A stretch of 42,833 bases of DNA from an uncultured Planctomycetaceae bacterium (lineage in GTDB: Bacteria > Planctomycetota > Planctomycetia > Pirellulales > Pirellulaceae). Both the position numbers and the translations under genes were made by a program. The first letter of the stretch is position 1, and every line of letters begins with the position of its first letter. Shown here in pieces: positions 1-7,006 of this stretch. The stretch is taken from assembly GCA_903863885.1 (NCBI GenBank), contig CAIPEB010000622.1, positions 1 to 42,833 of the forward strand, written 5' to 3'. The notes beneath the pieces were generated by a model. The model was not told where the DNA came from and did no database searches. It saw only the letters and a program-made list of their open reading frames with translations.

Positions 1-369
1 CGCCTTGCCACGCCAATGCCGCTGAGCGATGTCGCGGACCGACTGCGAAGGAATCTGCGGCTCGAGCGTCTGCAGTGCGTCGGCGATCTCGATCAACCGG
101 TCCGAGTGGCCGCGGTGGCCTGCGGCAGCGCCGGGGAATTCGTGCGGACAGCTATCGGCGCCGGATGCGACCTGCTGATCCTGGGGGAGACGAACTTCCA
201 CACCTGCATTGAAGCAGAAGCCGGCGGGTTACGGCTCCTGCTGACCGGGCATTTCGGCAGCGAGCGATTCGGAGTCGAACATCTCGCCGAGGCGATCGCC
301 GAGCGGTTTCCGGACGTGCGGGTCTGGCCCAGCGCGGACGAGCGGGATCCATTGCGATTTATTGGCTGA
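1..369 (+). CDS. Nif3/DUF34-family dinuclear metal protein, 3' part (5' truncated)
   Basis: The frame is open from the first base, so this is the C-terminal part (about 122 residues) of a longer protein. It matches the end of Nif3-like (YbgI/YqfO, 'GTP cyclohydrolase I type 2 homologue') proteins: a GSAGEF motif, then GCDLLILGETNFH, then the metal-binding segment GHFGSERFGVEHLAEAI near the C terminus. In this family the His and Glu of that last segment bind a dinuclear metal site in a toroidal hexamer. The molecular function is poorly defined, though a metal-dependent hydrolase role is proposed. It ends 19 bp before the convergent STAS gene. The missing N-terminal half lies outside the window. 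Confidence 0.85.
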   Translation, partial: RLATPMPLSDVADRLRRNLRLERLQCVGDLDQPVRVAAVACGSAGEFVRTAIGAGCDLLILGETNFHTCIEAEAGGLRLLLTGHFGSERFGVEHLAEAIAERFPDVRVWPSADERDPLRFIG

Positions 370-388
370 AATCAGGGTCCCTCGGAAA

Positions 389-757
389 TCACGGCTTGGC
401 ATCGAGCATACTCAGCGCCTCTTCGCGAGTGTGCAGGATGGGCCAGATCGTGTCGAACTTCGCCGTGCGCAGAATCTCGAGGCCAACCGGCGACACATTG
501 CAGACGGCCAGTTTCCCGCCCTGGGCGCTGATGCGTTTCCAGAGCACCACCATGAGTTCGAGGACGATCGAACCGAAATAATCGAGCGCTCCCAGGTCCA
601 TGATCGCATTCTTGGCGGACTGCAGGGACAGCTGCGTCAGCAGCGCATCCCACTCCTGGCGAGCCTCGTCCTCGACCAGGCCGCCAATTGAATCGATGGC
701 CGCGAAAACCAGCGTGTCACCGCATCGCTCGACCTTGAAATATCGGGGTGTGGCCAT
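389..757 (-). CDS. STAS-domain protein (anti-sigma-factor antagonist type)
   Basis: The protein has 122 residues and is a single STAS domain: an N-terminal strand, DLGALDYFGSIVLELM at about 54-69 and a C-terminal helix. In SpoIIAA/RsbV proteins the serine in this loop is phosphorylated by a HATPase kinase; Ser63 in the FGS motif is the candidate here. I chose the ATG at 757 because it overlaps the upstream stop codon (TAATG) and has GGACGAG at a suitable distance; another ATG at 769 has no ribosome site. It is translationally coupled to the receiver-HATPase gene, the obvious kinase or binding partner in a partner-switching pair. The final target, whether sigma factor, anti-sigma factor or enzyme, is not in the window. 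Confidence 0.85.
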   Translation of the reverse strand: MATPRYFKVERCGDTLVFAAIDSIGGLVEDEARQEWDALLTQLSLQSAKNAIMDLGALDYFGSIVLELMVVLWKRISAQGGKLAVCNVSPVGLEILRTAKFDTIWPILHTREEALSMLDAKP

Positions 758-1662
758 TAGCTCGTCCATCCGTTACTGGAAACCACGCGTTTCTTCTTGA
801 TCAATGTCACTTCATTACCGAGGTCGTTGAACCGGACATCATCCATAAAGGTGCGCATCAGGAGCAGCCCGCGACCGCTGAGCTTCTCCAGATTCGCCGG
901 ATCCGTGGGGTCGGGCAGTTTCTGCGGGTCGAACCCGCGTCCCTCGTCGCGAATTACGAATTTCCCCTGCAACGGTTCAACTCGCACATCGACAAACACT
1001 TTGCGGCTGCGAAACGGCTCGCTTCGGCGGCGGTCCTCTACCAGAGCCCGGTAGGCCGCGCGATCCCCCTCGCGAGAAGCGGAATCCAGTTCTAAATTGC
1101 CGTGGTACAGCGCGTTGTTCAATGCCTCTTCGAGCGCCACGCACGTTCGAATTCCGTCGGTGTCATCGCATAATCCGGTTTTTCGGATCAATCGCCTCAA
1201 ATAGTTCACCAGCGCCGGGATCATCGTCGCATCGTTGTCGAGCACGAACGAGCATCCCGTCATGCAATCGAGCAGACGCACCTGGGTCTGCTCTTCGTGT
1301 GCCATGGCCAGCACGTTCTCGACGGTGTCCAGCAGCAGCGTCTGCAGAAGGGATTTCGGCACGTAACTCGCCGCACCGGCTTTCAATGCCTGCACCGCGA
1401 TTTCCTCGCTTCCCTTCCCGGTCATCAGAATCACGGGCACCAGCGGATAACGTTCGACGATCGCGGCGACCAGTTCCAGGCCGTCCATATTCGGCATGAT
1501 CAGGTCCGTGACGACCAGGTGGGGCACCGACCGCTCCATCAGCTTCAGGGCTTCTTCCCCATCCGCCGCGTATTCGACATGGAGATTCACGGACTTGGTG
1601 AGCAAGCCTCCCACCAGCCGGCGATCAATCGGCGAATCATCTACGACCATCACGACGGGCAT
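757..1662 (-). CDS. Response-regulator receiver fused to HATPase_c (RsbW-like) domain
   Basis: The protein has 301 residues. Residues 1-115 are a CheY-like receiver with acidic pocket D8/D9, phospho-acceptor D53 (VTDLIMPNMDG), T81 (MTGKGSEE) and K103. Residues about 150-300 are an anti-sigma-type GHKL ATPase with N-box EEALNNALYHGN, G1 box RDEGRGFDP and a GRGLLLMR segment. There is no HisKA dimerisation domain, so this is not a classical histidine kinase. It more likely binds or phosphorylates the STAS protein encoded immediately downstream, with activity set by phosphorylation of the receiver (inference). The start at 1662 is preferred over an in-frame ATG at 1698 because the receiver fold begins at MPVVMVVDD and GGGGAAA precedes it. 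The cognate kinase is not obvious here. Confidence 0.88.
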   Translation of the reverse strand: MPVVMVVDDSPIDRRLVGGLLTKSVNLHVEYAADGEEALKLMERSVPHLVVTDLIMPNMDGLELVAAIVERYPLVPVILMTGKGSEEIAVQALKAGAASYVPKSLLQTLLLDTVENVLAMAHEEQTQVRLLDCMTGCSFVLDNDATMIPALVNYLRRLIRKTGLCDDTDGIRTCVALEEALNNALYHGNLELDSASREGDRAAYRALVEDRRRSEPFRSRKVFVDVRVEPLQGKFVIRDEGRGFDPQKLPDPTDPANLEKLSGRGLLLMRTFMDDVRFNDLGNEVTLIKKKRVVSSNGWTS

Positions 1663-1733
1663 GAGCGTTTCCCCGCTGCGACTTCGCAAGCAACGCAATT
1701 CCTCATTCCTCTTACGATATCCGCTCGTACAGC

Positions 1734-1754
1734 GAACGCAACTGCGCTGCGTTC
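1734..1754. promoter_or_regulatory. Inverted repeat GAACGCA-n7-TGCGTTC
   Basis: This is a perfect 7+7 bp dyad in the 336-bp gap between the divergent receiver-HATPase and glycosyltransferase genes. On the minus strand it overlaps a weak promoter-like pair (TTGCGT, 16 bp, TATCGT) upstream of the receiver gene. Its half-site GAACGC recurs in the larger dyad at 1937-1962. It may be an operator; no binding protein is identified. Confidence 0.35.
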
Positions 1755-1921
1755 CCGCAAACGAATAATGCCAACCCTAACATGAGTCCCCCCCGCAGTT
1801 TTCGATCGGCCGACGGCGCGACGGGGGAGCCGCGACGGCGGGAATTTCTGCCCCTCCGGCACCACTCGACGTTTACGGCGACGCCACGCCCCTGCAGGGG
1901 GTTCCGTGGACTTTCGTTGCG

Positions 1922-1949
1922 TTGACTCGACCCAGGGCGTTCCTACAAT
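1922..1949 (+). promoter_or_regulatory. Sigma70-type promoter for the glycosyltransferase operon
   Basis: TTGACT (1922-1927) and TACAAT (1944-1949) are separated by 16 bp, each matching 5 of 6 consensus bases. Transcription would start near 1956, leaving a leader of about 43 nt before the ATG at 1999. The -10 box lies inside a perfect inverted repeat (1937-1962), so the promoter is probably regulated by a DNA-binding protein. Confidence 0.6.
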
Positions 1950-1962
1950 GGGGTAGGAACGC
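1937..1962. promoter_or_regulatory. Perfect 10+10 bp palindromic operator over the -10 box
   Basis: GCGTTCCTAC (1937-1946) and GTAGGAACGC (1953-1962) are exact reverse complements separated by AATGGG. The dyad is centred at the end of the -10 hexamer and extends past the predicted start site, the classic position for a repressor site. It could instead fold in the 5' end of the transcript, but a start near 1956 would leave out the left arm, so a DNA operator is the better reading. Confidence 0.5.
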
Positions 1963-1998
1963 AGCACCCCACCCCGATATGCCTCTCAGGAATCACGC

Positions 1999-2745
1999 AT
2001 GGCAAGACGTTGGCTCACGGCGCTTCCCGTCTTTAACGAGGTTCGTTACGTGGACCGCGTCCTGGATCAGGTGTGCGAACACAGCGACGCCGTCGCGGTT
2101 GTGGACGACGGTTCCACCGACGGGACGACTGAACTGCTCTCGGCTCGCCGCGATATTCACCTGCTTCGACACAAGGCCAACCGCGGCTACGGCGCGGCAT
2201 TGCGGACCGCATTCCAGTTTGCCATCGAACACGACTTCGAGTGCCTGGTGACCATCGATTGCGACGGCCAGCACGAACCTCAGCGGATTCCCGAGTTCCA
2301 CGAGGCCTGCCGCGGCGTCGATATTGTTTCCGGCAGTCGCTACCTCCAGCATTTCGCCGGGGACAGCCGCCCGCCGGCCCAGCGTCGGCAGATCAACGAG
2401 GAACTGACCGAAGTGCTGAACACACGGCTCGGTCTGAGCCTGACCGACTCGTTCTGTGGCTTCAAGGCCTACAACGTAGACGCGTTGCGGAAGCTGGCGC
2501 TGACTGAAGACGGCTACGGAATGCCGCTGGAACTCTGGGTCCAGGCCGTGTATTGCGGATTGCGGATCGTCGAGCGGGCCGTGCCGCTGATCTATCTGGA
2601 CGAGAGCCGTTCGTTCGGCGGAGCTCTCGACAACGGCGACACGCGGCGCAGGTATTACTACGAAGTGCTGAACCGGAGTCTTGCTTCGATCGGCACCCCG
2701 ACGTTCTCGCTCGCCTTCACCGATTGCGTAGAGCGGGTCAAATGA
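1999..2745 (+). CDS. Family 2 glycosyltransferase (DPM1-like, soluble)
   Basis: The protein has 248 residues and a GT-A fold. It shows the family 2 signature VVDDGSTDGT (D36/D37), the NRGYGAALR segment and a DxD-type motif D87-C-D89 in TIDCDGQH, which binds the metal and nucleotide-sugar phosphates. Similarity is to the dolichol- or polyprenyl-phosphate mannose/glucose synthase subgroup. There are no membrane helices, so it would be cytoplasmic or peripheral. It is the first gene after the regulated promoter at 1922-1949, and its stop overlaps the next start by 4 nt (ATGA), so the two are translationally coupled. The acceptor is unknown; coupling to the BshC-like gene suggests a shared pathway but does not prove it. 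Confidence 0.88.
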   Translation: MARRWLTALPVFNEVRYVDRVLDQVCEHSDAVAVVDDGSTDGTTELLSARRDIHLLRHKANRGYGAALRTAFQFAIEHDFECLVTIDCDGQHEPQRIPEFHEACRGVDIVSGSRYLQHFAGDSRPPAQRRQINEELTEVLNTRLGLSLTDSFCGFKAYNVDALRKLALTEDGYGMPLELWVQAVYCGLRIVERAVPLIYLDESRSFGGALDNGDTRRRYYYEVLNRSLASIGTPTFSLAFTDCVERVK

Positions 2746-4328
2746 GCGAGCCCGCAGCTATCCAGTACCGGCCGCTGCGGGCCCCTCGTGAACACGGCGC
2801 CACGTTGATCGAGCCGCCACTCGAACAGCTTCCGCATCTGCTCCGGCGGAACCGCATGTTGCTCGCGGCGAGGCACGGCGAGATGCTGGGCCTGGGACTT
2901 GCCGCCGCAGCGCGCCAGGCTCGCCGCGAACTGATCGAGCAGGCACTGGCCTATACGCGAGCCTATCGCGACGTGACCGTTCCGACCTCCGGAGACGCGC
3001 CGCTCCTGCTGACCGGCCACCAACCGGAGCTTTACCACCCCGGCGTCTGGTTCAAGAACTTCGCACTCTCCGCCTCGGCTCGCCGGCTCGACGCCCACGC
3101 CATCCATCTGCTGATCGACAACGACGCGGTTTCGGCGCCTGCGATCCGGGTGCCTGTCGGATCGCCCGAGAGGCCACGGGTTGAACGAGTCGCACTGGAT
3201 GCGGCTTCGCCGGAGGTTCCGTACGAGGAGCGATCGATCCTCTCGTCCGACTTGTTCTCGTCGTTCGGAAGTCGAATCCGCGCGCGTTTGAGCGATTCGA
3301 TCGCGCGACCGGTAGTTGATTCACTGTGGCCGCTGGCCCGGAGCGCCGCGAGCCGCACCGGGCGCCTCGGGCTGGCCGTCTCGCAGGCCCGTCATCGGCT
3401 CGAAGGCGAGTGGGGATTGATGACGTGCGAACTTCCATTGAGCGTCGTCTGCCAGGGGGCCGTGTTCCGCCATTTCGCGGCGCACCTGCTTGCCGAACTG
3501 CCGCGGTTCCGCGAAGCCTACAACGAGTCGCTGCGCGAATATCGGCGAGTGCACCGATTGCGAAGCCGCACGCATCCTGTACCGGAACTTGCCGTGCGGG
3601 ACGGCTGGCTCGAATCGCCCTTCTGGATCTGGTCCTCGGAGCATCCCCAGCGCCGCAGATTGCACATTCAACGGCATCCCCAGCGTCTCGCCGTCTCCGA
3701 CCTGGCGCACGTGTTCCACGAGTTCCACTGGAAATCGGACGGCAATGCGGCGGATCTCGTTGCGCAAATGGACGAACTTGAACGGCGGGGAGTGCGGTTG
3801 CGGCCTCGTGCGCTGATCACCACGATGTTCGCGCGTCTGTTCCTCGGCGACGTTTTCTTCCACGGAATCGGCGGCGCCAAGTACGATCAGCTGACCGACG
3901 TGATCATCGCACGTTTCTTCGGCATCGAGCCGCCGGCGTTCGTCGTGCTGACGGCGACCGCGCAACTGTTCCCGGTCCCGACCAACCGCGCCCAGTCGGA
4001 ACTCCTCCGCATTCGGCAGACGCTGCGGGATCTGCGTTTCAACCCGCAGCGGCACTTGCCGCGGAATGAGCAGGCCGAGTCGCTGATCGCCGAGAAACTG
4101 CGTTGGCTGCACGATCCTCCCGTGAACGATCGTCGGCTCCGCCACCGGATGATCGAGCGCATCAACGCCGACTTGCAGCCGCACGTCTCCGTCGAGGCGC
4201 AACGCTTGACGGCCGAGCAGGAGAGGATTGAACTCGCACGCAACTCGCAGCACATCGCCGGTTCGCGCGAGTACTCTTTTTGTCTGCATCCGACGGACGC
4301 GCTGCGCAGCTTCCTACTGGACATTTGA
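2742..4328 (+). CDS. BshC-like protein (remote homologue of the bacillithiol cysteine ligase)
   Basis: The protein has 528 residues, close to the usual 530-550 of BshC. Features resembling BshC are TGHQPELYHPGVWFKNF at about residues 88-104 (BshC has TGQQxGLxxGPLxxxxK), then LLIDNDAVSAP where BshC has FWIAGEDHD, and a late GIGGAKYDQLTD segment followed by FFGIEPP. The likeness is distant and key acidic residues differ, so cysteine addition to GlcN-malate should not be assumed. No bshA (GT4) or bshB (LmbE deacetylase) lies nearby. I chose the ATG at 2742 because it overlaps the glycosyltransferase stop as ATGA; the frame is also open further upstream, but that stretch is inside the glycosyltransferase gene. 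The coding call is firm, the functional label tentative. Confidence 0.6.
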   Translation: MSEPAAIQYRPLRAPREHGATLIEPPLEQLPHLLRRNRMLLAARHGEMLGLGLAAAARQARRELIEQALAYTRAYRDVTVPTSGDAPLLLTGHQPELYHPGVWFKNFALSASARRLDAHAIHLLIDNDAVSAPAIRVPVGSPERPRVERVALDAASPEVPYEERSILSSDLFSSFGSRIRARLSDSIARPVVDSLWPLARSAASRTGRLGLAVSQARHRLEGEWGLMTCELPLSVVCQGAVFRHFAAHLLAELPRFREAYNESLREYRRVHRLRSRTHPVPELAVRDGWLESPFWIWSSEHPQRRRLHIQRHPQRLAVSDLAHVFHEFHWKSDGNAADLVAQMDELERRGVRLRPRALITTMFARLFLGDVFFHGIGGAKYDQLTDVIIARFFGIEPPAFVVLTATAQLFPVPTNRAQSELLRIRQTLRDLRFNPQRHLPRNEQAESLIAEKLRWLHDPPVNDRRLRHRMIERINADLQPHVSVEAQRLTAEQERIELARNSQHIAGSREYSFCLHPTDALRSFLLDI

Positions 4329-4404
4329 AAAAAGAGGGATAAGTTAAACGCAGTTTCCCATCAAGCAATGAGTGATCGCTCCGTGGCAGAAGGGACTCTT
4401 CGCC

Positions 4405-5778
4405 ATGAAAGCAGCGGCATCGCGCCGAAACCTGAAACCGTTGCAGCGTGCTTCGCATTCGCCGGCCCGCGAGGTGCTATCCGCCCTCGAGTCGAAGCCC
4501 GCTTTTGAGGTCATCCGCGGCACGGCCGGTGACCACCCGCATGTTTCGCAATTCCTGACAGCAGTTTCCCATCGCCCGTCTGCGGCCGAATTCCAGGCGC
4601 AGATCGACGCGCCGTTTTACCATCCGCAGGACCGGCTGCTGGTCAAACGCGCGGGCGAAGTGATTGCTCACGTGCGGTTGACTCGGCGCGAACTCCGGTT
4701 CGGAAGCCAGTCAATTTTCGCGGGCAGCCTTTCTGATTTCGCGGTGCTTCACGAATACCGCCGCCGCGGCTGCGGCAGCCAGTTGCTCGCAGCGGCGGAG
4801 CAGCAACTGCGCAATGCCGGTTGCTTCCTCGCGACGGTACGAACGCGGCACCCGCAGTACTTCATCAAGCGGGGCTGGTGCGTCGGCCTTCAGCCGCACA
4901 GCGCCATGGCGCACACCCATGAGATCATGGCCTACCTCTGCCAGGACGGGCCGGCGCCCATTTCACCGCTGCAAAGCCCGGCCTCGCCGTTGAACATCCG
5001 GCTGTGGCGGCAGGTGGAACTGGACGCGCTGAAGAGACTGTATTCGGGCAATTCAGCCGGCATTCTCGGACCTCCCGTCCGCGACGACGCGTACTGGCGA
5101 TGGCTCATCGATCGGCGCGGATACGATCGCATCTATGTGGCGATCGAAGGCCCGGACCGGCTGGACCTGAACGATCCCGGAGCGCCGATCGTGGGCTATG
5201 CGTGCATGCGGCGAGGACACATCCTCGAGATCATGGCGGCCGATGATTCGCCGCGAGTCACCGCGGAACTGCTCAAGCGGGCATGCGGTGATGCCATGGA
5301 GCGGGATATCCATCATCTCCGCATCGACGCGCCGCCCGGCCGCAGTGTCCACGCCATTCTGGCCAACGCGCGCGATCATTCCCTGAGCCGCGACTCGGGC
5401 AGCGGCGCAGCGCTCCTGGCTTCGGTGCTCGATGTCGGCGAATTCCTGCAGCAATGCGGCGGCGAGTTGCACCGCCGCGCCCGCGATGCGGGGCAGAGCC
5501 TGCCGTGCGAACTGGGGCTGCGGGTGGGAAACGACCGCTATGTGGTGGCCGTCAACCGGAGCGGAACTCAGGTTCGCCAGGGGAAGCCGGGGCGCAGTCA
5601 ACTTGTCTGCTCGCGATCCCAGTTCTGCCAGCTCGCGATCGGTCAACTCGACGTGGCGGCCGAATTGGAGGCCCGCCGGCTGACCGCAACGACCAACTTC
5701 GCCCGCGAGTTCGCCTGTGCGGTTTTCCCACGGCTCGCGTTGTGGAACACCGCGTGGGACGACTCGCCCGCAAAGTGA
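4405..5778 (+). CDS. Eis-like GNAT N-acetyltransferase with C-terminal SCP2-like domain
   Basis: The protein has 457 residues. The N-terminal half is a GNAT domain with the acetyl-CoA-binding motif R/Q-x-x-G-x-G/A visible as RRRGCGSQLLAAAEQQL. The middle looks like a second, degenerate GNAT fold. The last 110 or so residues resemble the sterol-carrier-like domain of Eis proteins and end in a typical FPRLALWNTAWDD segment. Eis relatives acetylate amines on aminoglycosides, peptides or proteins; the substrate here is unknown. The start at 4405 is preferred over a GTG at 4372 because AGAAGGGA sits 9 nt upstream. The gene follows the BshC-like gene by 76 nt of relatively AT-rich DNA, so it may have its own promoter. 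Its end is 16 bp from the convergent folD end. Confidence 0.82.
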   Translation: MKAAASRRNLKPLQRASHSPAREVLSALESKPAFEVIRGTAGDHPHVSQFLTAVSHRPSAAEFQAQIDAPFYHPQDRLLVKRAGEVIAHVRLTRRELRFGSQSIFAGSLSDFAVLHEYRRRGCGSQLLAAAEQQLRNAGCFLATVRTRHPQYFIKRGWCVGLQPHSAMAHTHEIMAYLCQDGPAPISPLQSPASPLNIRLWRQVELDALKRLYSGNSAGILGPPVRDDAYWRWLIDRRGYDRIYVAIEGPDRLDLNDPGAPIVGYACMRRGHILEIMAADDSPRVTAELLKRACGDAMERDIHHLRIDAPPGRSVHAILANARDHSLSRDSGSGAALLASVLDVGEFLQQCGGELHRRARDAGQSLPCELGLRVGNDRYVVAVNRSGTQVRQGKPGRSQLVCSRSQFCQLAIGQLDVAAELEARRLTATTNFAREFACAVFPRLALWNTAWDDSPAK

Positions 5779-5794
5779 CCGGCGCACCCGCGGT

Positions 5795-6673
5795 TCAAGC
5801 CACTTGCTGCCGGGCGGCCTGCAGGGTGTTTTCCAGCAGCATCGTCACCGTCAGCGGCCCTACCCCGCCCGGAACCGGCGTGATGTGACCGGCAATCGCG
5901 CGCACCGCCTCGAAATCCACGTCCCCGACCAGCCCCTCGGCAACCCGATTCACGCCGACGTCGATCACCGCTGCGCCGGGCTTCACCATCTCGGCGGTGA
6001 TGAACCGGGGCTGACCGATCGCCGCGATCAGGATATCCGCGGCACGCGTGATTTCCTTGAGATTCCGACTCCGGCTGTGACAGACAGTGACCGTCGCGTT
6101 AGCCGCGTCGGGCCCCAGCGCAGAACTCTTCTGCATCAGCAACATCGCCAGCGGCTTGCCGACGATCTCGCTGCGCCCCACCACGACCGCGTGCTGGCCC
6201 GAGGCACGAATCCCGGAACGATGCAGAATCTGCATCACGCCATGAGGAGTGCAGGGAAGGAACCTCGGCCTCCCCTGTGACAACAATCCGACATTCTCCG
6301 GATGGAAAGCATCCACGTCCTTGGACGGATGGACCGCATCCAGCACTCGCTGCGTGCGGATCGCGGACGGCAGGGGCAATTGAACGAGGATGCCGTGCAC
6401 TTCCGCGTTACGATTCAACTGGCTCACCAGATCCAGCAGAGCATCCTCGGTGATCTGAGATTCCAACCGAAACAGGCGGCTCTCCATGCCGACGCGCTCG
6501 CAGGCCCGCTGCTTGTTGCGGACATACACTTCGCTGGCCGGATCGCTGCCGACGAGCACGGCGGCCAGGCAGGGAGTGACGCCCGACTGCTGCTTGAAAC
6601 CGGCCACCCGTTCCGCGATCTCGGCCTGGATCTCCTTGGCCAGCTGCTTGCCGTCCAGAAGCACTGCGCTCAT
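5795..6673 (-). CDS. folD: Bifunctional methylenetetrahydrofolate dehydrogenase/cyclohydrolase FolD
   Basis: The protein has 292 residues, normal for FolD. It interconverts 5,10-methylene-THF and 10-formyl-THF via the methenyl form, feeding purine synthesis and Met-tRNA formylation (fmt lies at 16479-17438). Visible motifs are DGKQLAKEI at the N terminus, the catalytic Tyr-x3-Lys in YVRNKQ, the P-loop-like dinucleotide segment VVGRSEIVGKPLAMLL and the C-terminal signature PGGVGPLTVTMLLENT. I used the ATG at 6673 (MSAVLLDGK) with GGTGG just upstream. Longer starts would add an uncharged, unconserved tail. On the minus strand TAGAAT (6734-6729) is a possible -10 box, but no good -35 is seen. 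Confidence 0.96.
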   Translation of the reverse strand: MSAVLLDGKQLAKEIQAEIAERVAGFKQQSGVTPCLAAVLVGSDPASEVYVRNKQRACERVGMESRLFRLESQITEDALLDLVSQLNRNAEVHGILVQLPLPSAIRTQRVLDAVHPSKDVDAFHPENVGLLSQGRPRFLPCTPHGVMQILHRSGIRASGQHAVVVGRSEIVGKPLAMLLMQKSSALGPDAANATVTVCHSRSRNLKEITRAADILIAAIGQPRFITAEMVKPGAAVIDVGVNRVAEGLVGDVDFEAVRAIAGHITPVPGGVGPLTVTMLLENTLQAARQQVA

Positions 6674-6940
6674 GATTCCACCGTCCCATCGGAAGTGCAA
6701 ATTGTCCCGCGAACAACAACGGAGCCCTATTCTAGCGGCCTCCGACCGGCGCACGACCCCAAGGTGCAGGGCTCAAGAAAAAATCCCCCGAGCGATGGCC
6801 GGCCGGCTCCCTGTGGCACTAACGGTCAAAACGTTTGTTCTTTGCGCAAAGTCCAGCGACCAACGGAAGCGGGTTATTCATCCGGTGCGGCAGCACCGAT
6901 TTGGCCGGCGGTCCCACCGCCCCGTGAAAAAAATACGCCC

Positions 6941-6969
6941 CTGACGGCGATTGACGAATCGGCTACTAT
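6941..6969 (+). promoter_or_regulatory. Possible promoter of cysI
   Basis: CTGACG (6941-6946) and TACTAT (6964-6969) are separated by 17 bp, matching 4 and 5 of 6 consensus bases. The predicted start is near 6976, about 30 nt before the cysI ATG. It lies in the 333-bp divergent gap between folD and cysI, which otherwise holds no gene that I can support. Confidence 0.4.
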
Positions 6970-7006
6970 CATCAGAGTGTCAAATCACCGTGGGGAGTCT
7001 CGCGCC

